A stretch of DNA of 64,000 nucleotides from Chamaecrista fasciculata (lineage: Eukaryota > Streptophyta > Magnoliopsida > Fabales > Fabaceae), in NCBI GenBank assembly GCA_003254925.1, contig QANZ01018178.1:176284-240283 (forward strand). Reading direction: 5' to 3'. Under the pieces are notes generated by a model. That model was given only the letters and a program-made list of their open reading frames with translations. It was not told the origin of the DNA and ran no database searches. The position numbers and the translations under genes were made by a program. Of this stretch, positions 20,901-31,969 are shown one piece after another. Position 1 is the stretch's first letter; every line of letters starts with the position of its first letter.

Positions 20901-23035
20901 GTGATAAAATGATCAGTAAACATCAAACAATACATTAAACTGAATAGACAGTGAAGCAGATTGTAGAATTTATCATGTTAGCACATCAATTGTTTGTACA
21001 ACAAGGCAAAAAAAAAATTCTTCACCAACATAAGAACCAACAATTATGTCACTGCTTTACTACACATGTTGAATATTGCAGCATTCATCATGCAAGAACA
21101 TCATTTGTTCATCCGTTAAGACAAAAAGAACAACTACGTTACTGCTTTACTGCACACATTTAAGAAGAATGCGGCATTTATCATGTGAGCAAAAATCATT
21201 TATTACCTCCGACCGATAAAGAATATGCTAACGCCAAAACCAACAGTTACATTACTGCTTTACAGCACACGGTTAAGAAGATTCCAGCATTTATCAAGTA
21301 AGCAAATCATTTGTTTGTATGTACGACAAAAAAGAATATTCATCACAAACGACAAAACTAATAACTACGTTACAGCTTTACTGCATACATTAAAGGAAAG
21401 AAGGAAACAAACTCCTGGGAATGCGGCATTTATCATGTGAGCAAATCATTTATTTGTACCTCCGACCAAAAACGAATATTCATCGCTAATGCCAAAACCA
21501 ACCAGCACACAGTTAAGAAGATTCCAACATTTATCAAGTAAGCAAATCATTTGTTAGTATGTATGACAAAAAAGAATATTCATCACTAACGACAAAAGCA
21601 ACAACTACATTACAGCTTTACTGCATACGTTAAAGGAAAGAAGGAAACAAACTCCTGGCAACAAATGATTGGCTGGATTACTGAAATTCGTAAAAAGGCC
21701 TATTTATTTTATAACCACAATCTATTGTGAAACACTTACATTACTGCTCCCTCATACTTCACAAACAAGATAAAATCTAAAAACAGTTTTTTCATTTCCA
21801 ATAAAATATAAGTATAGTAATCACCAAATGTCCGAGTTATTATGCTATAGGCGTATACTAAAAAATAATGTTCTTACCAGGCGCTGCAAGTTAACTAATT
21901 TGCTAATTTCCATGGGGATGTCAACTGCAGTCAAGAATTAAATTAATAAACAGTAAAACAGCTACAACACAAATAATCATCGAAAGAAAAATTGAACTTC
22001 CTTTGAGGTCATACTCATAGAATCAACCTCAAAATAAAGGCATCTTATCTAAAAATGCAGGGACTTATCCTTGCTTTTGTAGACAGAAAAGAAAACGAAA
22101 AAGAATACCAAAAGAAAAACAGCATACCTATTCGATTATGTGTTAAATCAAGAGTACGTATAGATCTGTCTAAATCAAGAATTTCATCTGGAAATGCCTG
22201 TTTTATAAGGATGGAAGAAAAAGGAACCAAGGTAAGTATGTACAAAGAAGAATTCCATCGCATGCATTCCAAATAAACAGTAACACAGAATCAAACCACC
22301 AAAGAAAGAGTTAAAAAAGAACATATGGTCTCGCCCAATGTTTTATATCTAGGTCTTGCAAATACGGAATATCATGATTCATACAAGAAAATCAAATTGC
22401 ATTGACAATAAAGACACATGATTGAATGAAAGGTGCCCAAAAAAACTACAACTTCCCAATCCTATGTAAGATTTCAAAGCAGGATGACAAGAAAAATAAT
22501 AAGATAATAAGAGGCAAGCAAGCGATGAGCTACGCATAGACCACTATATATATATGCACCAATCACCTCAATCACATATCTTTCCATTCCACTGCTATCT
22601 TGCTAGCATAAAATTATGCTAGAGATTAACTCATTAAACCTTTTCTCTCTTTTCCCCCATACAGTAAAAACTCCTGATGACATGTATTAAGAAAAAAAAA
22701 AGGAGGGATTCAATTCGGAAGCAGCGTAACAGAGAATAGCAGCCAAACACGTTGAGGATTGATAGAAAAAGAAAATCCTATGACAAAAACAAAGTTTAAC
22801 AGCACAGTCATTTAGTCCTATTTGGTGAAGCGAGCTAGTTGTATTAATCAATCAGGAAAAGTAATTCAGAATCAAAACCGATAACGAGGAAATCAAATTC
22901 AGATTGAACAACAGAAAAACAAACAAAACAAATTGCCTTCAATTTGGAGTCGCGCATAGCAACAATGCCTGTGGATCGCCACCGTGAAACTCTGCTAGCC
23001 TTCGTATCAGCGTTTGTGCTGACGCAACAGCCCAT
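17914..23035 (-). CDS. Leucine-rich-repeat protein, PIRL-like (At5g07910 type)
   Basis: Nine coding exons on the minus strand: 23035-22937, 22197-22128, 21924-21878, 20409-20301, 20168-20083, 19676-19586, 18771-18686, 18197-18111 and 18024-17914. They join in phase into a 261-residue protein. The N-terminus MGCCVSTNADTKAS has Gly2 and Cys3-Cys4, fitting myristoylation plus palmitoylation and so membrane attachment. Then come tandem 23-residue repeats (LxxLPxxIxxLxxLxxLxLxxN), for example LVLAENLIDRLPVNLGKLQS. A basic tail follows (FEARRRKKFDKQIDSN). The length matches the Arabidopsis homologue as I remember it (262). Function is probably scaffolding or signalling; no enzymatic domain is seen. 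Intron 1 uses a GC donor, and intron 3 is enlarged by tandem repeats. Confidence 0.92.
20950..21660. repeat. Diverged tandem repeat array inside LRR intron 3
   Basis: A basic unit of about 100-140 bp, each with a 'catttatcatgtgagcaaat'-like motif, recurs near 20968, 21084, 21176, 21290, 21428 and 21528. A higher-order unit of about 252 bp is clear: 21171-21422 is followed by a close copy at 21423-21660, both ending with 'aaaggaaagaaggaaacaaa'. The ORFs inside are by-products of the repeat. Confidence 0.8.
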
Positions 23036-23826
23036 TTTTGAGACAGAAATCAATAATATGGAAAAGAAAACAAAAAAAAAAGGGGGGGAAATTCGTAACA
23101 GCTTTCGTCCCTTTAGGTACCTCTGGGTACCATAGAAAATCTGAAGGAGACTCTCAATTCTCAAATTCTATAAGAAATTAGGTGAAGTCAACTACAGAGT
23201 GATATGGAGAAGGAGGTGTATTTTCGTTACAGAGACGAGTGAGGGGTCCAAAAACCGCGTTTGGTTTTTTGGTTCTTCTTCCAATGGTAACGATTTCGCT
23301 TTACGTTTGGTTTTATTTGGCTGGAAACACGAGATGACGAGATGGCACAGATATTTATACCACTTATAAAAGAAAGAACATGGTAAATATATAAGTTTTT
23401 GAAAAATAATATCTAAATTGATAATTTAACTTCCAAAAATCTAAATACATATTTAATTATTGACAATTTTTCTAGTAAAAGGTTACTATTTTAATTTTTT
23501 AAAATTTTGAAAGTAATGTAGTTTAGTCTTTTAAGTTTATATCATAGAATTAATTTGTCATGACAAAAATATTAAAATACAATAATTCTATAAGAAGAAC
23601 CGGTGATATATATATCTTTTATATAACTCGCCCTAGTGATTTGCCCTAATGACTCGTCTCTGATTATTCGTTCTCATCCCATTGTCAATTAAGTTTACAA
23701 AGTACATCGCATTTAATCTGGTGATCGTCACTTTAAATGCGCATATATCCACAAGGATATCGAGAAGATAAACTTTTCAAATCACGTTGGACTATTTCAT
23801 TGGCGTAATAGTTGACAGTGATCTAA
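23036..23826. other. LRR gene leader/promoter and intergenic DNA
   Basis: Upstream of the LRR start (transcribed leftward). Bases 23036-23230 probably hold the 5' untranslated region. The rest is AT-rich with no gene or clear TATA choice. Confidence 0.4.
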
Positions 23827-24432
23827 GGGGGTGTTTGGTACACAGATTATTTTTTTCATTCCCGACAGGAATGTGATTCTCAGGAATAAGATTCCCTGGA
23901 TTATAAAAATGTCTGTTTGGATGAGTGAAAATAATCCTAGGATTATTTTGCAATATTCTCAGGAATGTTACAATCTTGTGTTTGGTTCAACTTTGATATT
24001 GCTGGGAATATTTAATACTTTTACAAATATGTCCTTGACTTTTTATTCTCAACTAATAGTTTATCAAATATATATATATATCAACAATAAGAAATGAAAA
24101 GTGGCAAACTTGATAAATTCTTTTTGCACTTCAAAGCGTCAGAGAGTTGTAGAATGACAAAGATGAGAAGTGACAAGGGTTTATAGAGAAAGAATTAATT
24201 AGGGGTAATAAAGTCATTTTGAATGAGAAAAATAATTTCATGTCATGGGATTAGACTAATCCCACCCCCTAGGATGAGATTTAAAAATAGCTATTTTAGG
24301 AAATTATGCTAGTCTTGGGAATACAATATTACTGGGACTAATTTTCCAATCAGTGTACCAAACGAGGGATTACTCTAGTTCGGAGCTCATAATCCCGGGA
24401 CTATTTTTCCAATTCGTGTACCAAACGCCTCC
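23827..24432. mobile_element. PIF/Harbinger MITE with TAA target duplication
   Basis: The left end is GGGGGTGTTTGGTACACAGA. The right end, reverse-complemented, is GGAGGCGTTTGGTACACGAA. The insertion is flanked by TAA on both sides (23824-23826 and 24433-24435), as expected for PIF/Harbinger elements. The internal sequence has 'attcccgacaggaat' and 'aatcccgggactat' stretches and no transposase. Confidence 0.85.
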
Positions 24433-26984
24433 TAAGTGTTATCCTACCAACGAACGAATGGCAAACCACATTTATTACTTGCACCTATCCTATTTAAAGT
24501 TATCGAGGAAACCACTCTTGCAATTAGAATATTAGCCACTGAATCTTGACACAACAGGAGTCAGGATATGCTCTTTGGACATGTGCAAGGTCACTAACGT
24601 CACACGTCTGTCAACATCACCAAAATACCATGCATCAATTATAGCAACGACACACTCCAACGAGTATAAATAGCACACTTCAAACCCTAACAAAGATAAT
24701 GCATCTTCTACATTCAAAACTCATACCATCCCTAATATTTCACTGACTCGAGCTTCACAGTAGATTCATAGGGAGTTATCTTTGTGCATATCTCTTGTAG
24801 GTTTCATTCCTCAACTCGACATGAATTCATTTCAATTCGAAGAAACACAAGGTAAGACTTCCTAAGTCTACTTTTGTGCTTTCAAATAATATTATTTACA
24901 CATTATAATTATGAAGATGTATATTTGATGAAAATGTGAAGAAACATGATTTAAATAAAAAAAAAGTTAAAAAGGAAGATAAAAATATTTATAAAGAAGA
25001 AATGTCAAAGGTATATTTGAAAAAAAATATTAAACGTTCTCAAGAATATAAAAAATTGTATCAAACACAAAAATACAACATTTTTTTTGGATATTGCAAA
25101 ATAGTTTTAAGAATATTATAATTTATTCAAATAAATTTTATGGTACTCTTAAGAATCATATTCTTAAAATTACATAGATATTTGATTCCATTCTCTAAAA
25201 GTAATTTTCTAATTTTAAAAATATATATAAATTACATGTTTGATGACATATTTTATTTTTTTTGTTTTAAAATTTAAAACATTAAATATTTGTAAAAAAA
25301 AATTAAAAAGTTAGAAAACTATTGAGAGNAACATTATAAAATTATTAAAAGAACAATGAATCATTATTTTGCATTTTTAACATAATAAAAAAGTTAACAA
25401 TAATGTATCTGTTTTTTTACAATTTTTTAATAATTTATATTTTAGCAAGATCGTGGAAAATGTCAAATAAGAAAAATACAATTTTCCATTCTGTAATTTA
25501 GATAATTCTCACCTGGCGGCTGGGTGGGATTATTAGTTGAATGGTTTAGGTAAAAAGTTAATAAAGGGAAAAAATAATTGATGGTTAAAACTTTCCTAAT
25601 AAAACGATTGATGCCATTTTCATCCAACAAGAAACACAAGTGGTTACAACCACTATCATTCGTCATTGAAGGCACTACTAATTTTGCTCTTCTTGCTGAA
25701 AAACCAGGATATTTGGATTTGCCTCCTTCTTAATTAATATCATGAATAAAAGAGATAGTTTATGATTTCTTGCACTTAACTAGTAAATTTGGTTGTTGAT
25801 CACATATTGAAACTATCTCTCCTAAAATGGATTGATGAGATCAAATGAAAAAGACATATGCTCAAATTTAAATAGTAAACCTGGTGATAAAAGTGTAATT
25901 TACTATGTATATATTTTCCTTCTTCAATCCTTCTCTTCCTTTTATAGTTCTATTGGTTTTTTATAACTTGACACCTAAATGGAGAGTCTTAGTTTGTTTT
26001 GTGTTTTCCTTTACATGTTAACAATGAAAGAGAAGTTTTGGCCCCCAAAAGAAATTACTGAACGAGAAGTCTGAGGAGCTTTTTGGTGGTCTTTTAAAAC
26101 TATAATATAAATTAAATTATTTCCAACATTATATATAAAATAAAATATATATAAAATAGCATTTAGAAAAAAGCACTCCCATCCCCACCACGTTTAGAGG
26201 AAAACCACCCCGTCTATGAAAAAGCCATCCCACTCCAGGTTTCTTAATAGTTATTTTTTTTGGCCATATTAATAGTTATTTAAAATATAAAAAAACACCT
26301 TTATTAAAAAATTCATCTTATCCCCCGTATATAAAAAATTTGGCCCTGTTTTTTTTTTAATCTATCAATTCTGTCCATCCATGTCTATAATTTATAATCT
26401 ATAATATTTTTTATATATTTTTTAATTTTAAATCATTTTAAACTTTATATAAATATTTGCGTGCACGCAAAGTTCCTAATTATATATATATATATATTTT
26501 TATATTTATGGATTTGTTGATTTACGTTGAGTAATCCAAAATTAACAAATTCCATCCAACTTACTTGTAGCTAATTAATAAGTAAAAATTAGGGAAGCAA
26601 AAAAAAAAATCGATTAGCAACTTTGAATATTATTGGTATGCAACTCCATGTGTCATCGACCATCGTCATTGAAAACCCCAGATAATATTATAACATCGAA
26701 CAAAGTTTATCTGAATATTTTACATTGATACCACGTTCTCCATTCAACACGTAGTAGGTAGACTTTGTCATAAGCTCTATACTTCAATTCTTAAGAGTAA
26801 ATATACTAGAAGAAATATGGTAGTGACGCAAGATAAACACACTTGAATCACATCATTTTTCTTCTGGACAATGAATAGAAAACTGTCTAAAAATCCTAGT
26901 GTAGTAGATAAGGACGAAATCTCACGAAGGATGAGAACTTCGTCCTCACCAATAAACTCTTAATTTCTTATTCATATTCATCAT
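24433..26984. other. Intergenic, AT-rich
   Basis: No gene was seen. A 'tataaata' box at about 24665 is followed by a CT/A-rich leader-like stretch with no coding region after it. A Helitron-like 3' end lies at 26456-26479. Bases 26900-26984 are probably the 3' untranslated region of the UDP-glucose dehydrogenase gene. Confidence 0.4.
26456..26479 (+). mobile_element. Helitron-like 3' terminus
   Basis: The 16-bp palindrome TTTGCGTGCACGCAAA is followed by GTTCCTAA and then T, matching the hairpin plus CTRR|T end of Helitrons and closely resembling the end of the element at 33293-33631. A matching TC 5' end was not identified, so the element's length is unknown. Confidence 0.45.
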
Positions 26985-28418
26985 TCATGGCCTCAGCCAG
27001 GGGTCTAATGGCCTCCCAATCGAGTACACAATAAATCCAATTTCTCTCAGCTTCCCAACATTCAATATATTTCTGCCGTCAAAAATAAACGCAGGTTTCT
27101 GCATATTATCAAATATTTTCTGATAACCAAGGCTCTTAAATTCGTCCCACTCTGTAAGAATGCAGATGCCATGAGCATCCTTAGTTGCCTCATAAGCATC
27201 CTTAACAATCCTAACTTGTTTCATCGTATTTGGAGTAATAATGGATGGCTGGAGATGAATAGGATGGTCCCATTCAACACTGTTCATTGACAAATCCCTC
27301 AGAATCTGGTCTTCACTTACCTTAGGATCATAAATACTCAAGCACGCGTCATCTCTCAGAAGGCCCTTGCAAACATCAATGGAAGGAGTCTTCCTTGTGT
27401 CACTAGTGTCCTTCTTGAATGCAAAACCCAGTATTGCAATCTTCTTACCTGAAATCGTATTAAACATGGAGGAAATAACCCTTTTCACAAACCGATCCTT
27501 CTGGTAGTCATTCATCTGGATCACTTGTTTCCAATAGTTTGCCACTTCGGTTAAGCCATTGCTCTCAGAAATATACACCAAATTGAGTATATCTTTCTGA
27601 AAACAAGACCCACCAAAACCAACACTAGCATTTAAAAACCTGGACCCTATTTTACTGTTCTTACTCAAAGCATGAGACACCTCTGAGACTTCAGCTCCAG
27701 TTGCCTCACACAGGGCAGACATGGCATTCATAGATGAAATCCTCTGTGCCAAAAACGCATTATCAGCTAACTTAGATAACTCAGCTGACCATAAATTTGT
27801 AGTTATGATTCTATCTTCAGGCACCCAATTAGCATAAATATTCTTCAATGTCCGAATGGCCATTTCACCCTCAGGGCTTCGTCTCCCTCCTATAAGAACC
27901 CTATCAGGATTCAAAAGGTCTTCAATGGCGGTTCCTTCAGACAGAAACTCTGGATTTGACAGAATCTGAAAGGAAACTCCATTGGAATTATGAGTTAGAA
28001 TCCTCTCAATAGCCTCAGCTGTTCTCACAGGGACAGTGGATTTCTCAATAACAATCTTATCTGACTTAGACATTTCAGCGATCATCCTGGCTGCACTCTC
28101 CCAATACGTTAAATCTGCGGCTTTTCCGGCTCCAAGGCCTCTGGATTTCGTTGGTGTGTTCACCGAGACGAAGATTATATCTGCCTCTGAGACGTGTTTT
28201 CCTACATCGGTGCTGAAGAAGAGATTCTTGTTCCTGCATTGTTGAACCACTTGTAATAAACCAGGCTCGTAGATTGGAAGGTCATCGCTGTTCCAAGATG
28301 AAATGCGAGAGTGAGAGATGTCCACTACAGTTACTTCGATTTCAGGGCATTTTTGGGCTATCACCGCCATTGTAGGACCTCCTACGTAACCAGCTCCAAT
28401 TCCACATATCTTCACCAT
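26985..28418 (-). CDS. UGD: UDP-glucose 6-dehydrogenase
   Basis: A single-exon CDS of 477 residues, close to the usual 480-481. The enzyme oxidises UDP-glucose to UDP-glucuronate with two NAD+ in the cytosol, supplying precursors for pectin and hemicellulose. The NAD-binding motif [10 protein letters not shown] is at residues 6-15. EKSTVPV is at 125-131, the [10 protein letters not shown] loop at 155-164, and Lys216/Asn220 lie in the active-site segment. The catalytic Cys272 sits in [10 protein letters not shown], and the FAFKKDT motif of the C-terminal domain is present. Compared with typical plant UGDs, the usually conserved GDTRETPAIDV reads [11 protein letters not shown], and the C-terminus stops at DPWLRP, lacking the usual few extra residues. 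It is probably a functional but diverged paralogue. Confidence 0.95.
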   Translation of the reverse strand: MVKICGIGAGYVGGPTMAVIAQKCPEIEVTVVDISHSRISSWNSDDLPIYEPGLLQVVQQCRNKNLFFSTDVGKHVSEADIIFVSVNTPTKSRGLGAGKAADLTYWESAARMIAEMSKSDKIVIEKSTVPVRTAEAIERILTHNSNGVSFQILSNPEFLSEGTAIEDLLNPDRVLIGGRRSPEGEMAIRTLKNIYANWVPEDRIITTNLWSAELSKLADNAFLAQRISSMNAMSALCEATGAEVSEVSHALSKNSKIGSRFLNASVGFGGSCFQKDILNLVYISESNGLTEVANYWKQVIQMNDYQKDRFVKRVISSMFNTISGKKIAILGFAFKKDTSDTRKTPSIDVCKGLLRDDACLSIYDPKVSEDQILRDLSMNSVEWDHPIHLQPSIITPNTMKQVRIVKDAYEATKDAHGICILTEWDEFKSLGYQKIFDNMQKPAFIFDGRNILNVGKLREIGFIVYSIGRPLDPWLRP

Positions 28419-29378
28419 TTTCTTAGGTTTCAGGTCTCAACCTGCAAACGCATGAGTTCTTAAACTGTAATTCACTAATTTGAGCTCGAAGCCGCTTTTG
28501 TGAGTTAAGATTATAACTAGTATTTGCACAAAATTGAAGTGAAAATCAAGAAGTTCACAGAAAAACTTCTTAGCGCCTGAATCCAAGAAACTGTTAACTA
28601 AGCTCAAAGCAGTTTTCTGCGAACATTAAAACAATCGCAAGCATATTCAATTCATTTGAACAAATTGAAAAAGGAGTCGTAATTTGAGCTCACGGACGCT
28701 TTTTTGAGTTAAGATTATAGCTAGCATTTGCACAAATTAAAGCCGAACTTTCTGTAGAAAGCTAAGAGACAAGCGACTCATGCCGAAATCAAGAAATTCA
28801 CAGGAAAAAAACTTGGTGCCTGAATCTAAGAAACTCTTAACTAACGGAAGATAATAACTATTCAAAATCCCGACAGTAAAGTGAAACTACAAATTGATTA
28901 TTATTATCATTATTATTATTATATCTTTCTTTTTAGCGGGGAGAGAATGTGTCTTTCCTGCTTTATGATAGCAAGTGAACATATCTATCCATCACCAAAA
29001 ATCCAAAATCGAGATCCTCAGTCACAATATAGCTATAGTGAAACTGAAATGTATATGTAATATTAAAATCAAGAAGAGAGAGTGAATCTCTGGCTTGATC
29101 TAGAAGATGAATCCAAGACAAAACGGGCCAGAACATTATTTAAATGAGGCAAAAACAGAGATCATTTTTGTTTTCTTGTTCCAGATATGGCAAAAGTAGG
29201 TTATGGCATTGATAGGCATAGGTGATTACATGAATGAATGAATACATAAATTGAGCAACTCAGAGATCAAAAACTCATAAGAGGGAAAAGAATCGAGAAG
29301 AAAGACATGAAAAGGTAAAAGGAAAATTTGAAGGAGTACCTTATCTTCCTCTTTTAACTTCGAAGCAGATTGCAGAAG
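28419..29378 (-). promoter_or_regulatory. UGD 5' leader with leader intron
   Basis: A leader intron runs from donor GATAAG|GTACTCC (first intron base 29339) to acceptor TTTGCAG| just before 28441. The leader then continues into the ATG at 28418. An untranslated first exon ends at 29340. A 5'-leader intron is usual for plant UGD genes. Inside the intron is a tandem duplication (28477-28855). Confidence 0.65.
28477..28855. repeat. Tandem duplication in UGD leader intron
   Basis: Two diverged direct copies about 204 bp apart. Both start 'aatttgagctc', continue with 'gagttaagattata' and 'atttgcacaaa', and end 'gcctgaatc' and 'aagaaact'. The second copy holds an extra ~35 bp. Confidence 0.75.
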
Positions 29379-29403
29379 AGCACAGAAAACAGAGTGATAA
29401 AAT

Positions 29404-29412
29404 CCTTATATA
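29404..29412 (-). promoter_or_regulatory. Probable UGD TATA box
   Basis: On the minus strand TATATAAGG lies about 65-70 bp upstream of the leader donor. This would place transcription start near 29375-29380 and give a short untranslated first exon. Confidence 0.55.
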
Positions 29413-29440
29413 GGCAACTTGGTAAGGAAAGAAACAAATT

Positions 29441-29605
29441 TCAGATCATCTTCCTTTTTCGTTTTTTATAAAATTTAATTGTATCAAGTGTTGAATGGTT
29501 ATTGGCCCACAAGAAATAAATTTCAAGAATTCAGATCATCTTCCTTTTTTGCTTTTTATTTCCAATTGTATCAAGTGTTGAAAGGTTATTGCCCCGAAAA
29601 GATGT
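29441..29605. repeat. 90-bp tandem duplication upstream of UGD
   Basis: 'tcagatcatcttccttttt' occurs at 29441 and again at 29531. Both copies continue with 'ttgtatcaagtgttgaa' and 'ggttattg'. The duplication lies just upstream of the probable TATA box, so it doubles any promoter elements present. Confidence 0.8.
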
Positions 29606-29640
29606 GCTGGACCTGGATGTTCAAGACTACAATAAATTAA

Positions 29641-30325
29641 GATCAAAATTTTGATCCTAATAATTATTCTTAAATTTTATTTTAGTCTCTATTTTTTTTA
29701 TTTCATTTTGGTCATTAATGTTTCTAAAAAGTTTTATTTTAGTTCTTAACTACTAAATGTAATCATATATCCATATTTTTCTTGTTTCAAGTATGAATGA
29801 ATGAAATTAAAACTATAAGTTAGTCTTTATAAGTTCTTTCTTTATTCAGTTGGAGTTTTCGACAAACAATGTTAATTAAGCATGAAATTGAGCTCGAAAG
29901 TGAGTTGCTCGATTTATGAAATTGATTATATTTCTCTTATTTCAAATTTGAATGCGACGAAATTAAAGCTACAAGTTACTCTTAACAAGTTTTTTTTTAC
30001 TCAGTCACATTCAAACTTGTCAAGATAAATATGTAGTTTTGTTGCATTCATACTTAAAATGAGAAAGATATCACTAATTTCATGAAACGAGCGAACTACT
30101 TTTGGGCTCGATTTCATGTCCCAACTATACAGAGAAATAATTTGTTAAGAGTAATTTAAATCTCTAGTTTTATCGCATTTGGACTTGAAACAAGAAAGGT
30201 ATGACTACAGTTAATAGTTAAGGACCAATCCTAAAACCTATTAAAGACCAAAATGAATTTTTGAATAAATATTAAAGATCAATATATAACAAAAAAATAG
30301 TAACAACCAAAATGAGATTTTAGCC
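29641..30325. mobile_element. Mutator-type foldback element with 9-bp target duplication
   Basis: A 685-bp element with long inverted halves ('cattttggtc', 'gttcttaactac' on the left; 'gttaaggacc', 'gaccaaaatga' on the right). The 9-bp direct repeat ATAAATTAA flanks it at 29632-29640 and 30326-30334. Related copies appear at about 46590-47230 and 50560-51083. No coding. Confidence 0.75.
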
Positions 30326-30806
30326 ATAAATTAATGATAGGGTGTTTGAAAGATGGTAAATTTATTAATTCAATATAAAATTATAAAATTTTATTCCTAA
30401 AAATATAATTACAATTAATTTACTATTTTTGTTAAATATACTGACTAAAATTTAATAATAAATTTGATATGATTGCAAATTTTATTGATAAATTAATATT
30501 TTAATAAAAAGGACTGACTTAATTATAATTTCATATTTAGGGATTTGATTTTATAATTTCATCTTTCTACTAAATTAAGAAATTATCATTTTTAGAAGAT
30601 CAAATCATTAATTTACTATACATTTTTTTAATCAAATCTTTTTTTTTTTAGATTTAAATTTATATTTTCTTTTCAGAGTCTGTTTACCATACCTCAACCA
30701 ATAATTAATGAAATCACAATTATGTTGTGAGTAAACTGAACTATTTAATTCTTTCTTCTTAAATTCTATTCTTTCTTATTAAAAGTTACTAAAGAAGTTG
30801 AAAATT

Positions 30807-31960
30807 GGCCAGAGTGCAAATTTGGTCCTATAACTTTTTTGCAGTTTCCAAATTAGTCCTATAACTTTTTTTGTCTCGAATTTGGTCCTGTAACTTTGCT
30901 CCAATTCCCAAATCAGTCCTATAACTTTTTTTGTCTCGTATTTGGTCCTGTATCTTTGCTCCAGGTCCCAAATCAGTCCTATATCTTTTTTTTATCTCAG
31001 TTTTGGTCCCATATGTTTTGAAAACCTCCCACCGTTAGTCCTCCGTCTATTTTAAATTACAGTTTAGTCTTGAAAACTTCAAGTCCCTTTCACTTTAGTC
31101 CTTGACTATCAAAATGAAAGTGGAAGAGCATCCCTGAAGATTCGCAAACCTTATATCTTGGTCCCTAATACATGTTTTCTTCATGAAATGGAATAGAATT
31201 GTAAAAACAACACAAATTAAAACAAATGATAGAGGGACCAAAACTAAAAACACAGAAAATTTAAAACCCATTGGATCATCAATTGAGGCAAAAACATACA
31301 ATTACCTTCCTTAGTTAATCAACCCTTAGTCCCAAAGTTAGGATCATCAATCAATTTAAAATAGGTATGCAATTATCATTAATCCTTGTAAAAATACTAT
31401 TTCCACGTGTTCTATTCATTATTGTAATTAGCCTTTTTTTTTTATTTCTGTAAATATTGGCTTATCATATTGATCTAGGTGATAGCTTTTTCAGTTTTCT
31501 AGTGGGTTTTAAATTTTCTACGTTTTCAATTTTGGTCCCTCTGTCATTTGCTTTAATTTGTGTTGTTTTTGCATTTCTATTCCATTTCATGAAGAATTCA
31601 TGGATTAGGAACCAAGATGTAAGGTTTGAAAATCTTCAGGGATGCTCTTTCATTTTGATAGTCAGGGACTAAAGTGAAAGGGACTTGAAGTTTTCAGGAT
31701 TAAGCTGTAATTTAAAATAGACAGAGGACTAACGGTGAGAGGTTTTCAAAATATATGGGACCAAAACTGAGATAAAAAAAAGATATAGGACTGATTTGGG
31801 AACTGGAGCAAAGATACAGGACCAAATACGAGACAAAAAAAGTTATAGGACTGATTTGGGAACTGGAGCAAAGTTACAGGACCAAATTCGAGACAAAAAA
31901 AGTTATAGGACTGATTTGGGAACTGGAGCAAAGTTACAGGACCAAATTTGCACTTTAGCC
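30807..31960. mobile_element. Mutator-type foldback element with tandem repeats in its arms
   Basis: A 1,154-bp element. The left end is GGCCAGAGTGCAAATTTGGT and the right end, reverse-complemented, is GGCTAAAGTGCAAATTTGGT. The 9-bp direct repeat TTGAAAATT flanks it at 30798-30806 and 31961-31969. The arms are about 490 bp each. The outer part of each arm is a 60-bp tandem repeat, best seen at 31780-31950 with three copies of 'gatttgggaactggagcaaa'. Around the centre, short ORFs on both arms are inverted copies of each other. No transposase was seen. Confidence 0.85.
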
Positions 31961-31969
31961 TTGAAAATT

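Noticed and set aside
20951-21440. Short ORFs in the LRR intron
   Set aside because: By-products of the tandem repeat array; they repeat one another and match no family.
24640-24860. TATA box plus leader-like stretch reminiscent of an LTR or promoter
   Set aside because: No paired copy, defined ends or coding region after it, so neither an LTR element nor a gene is supported.
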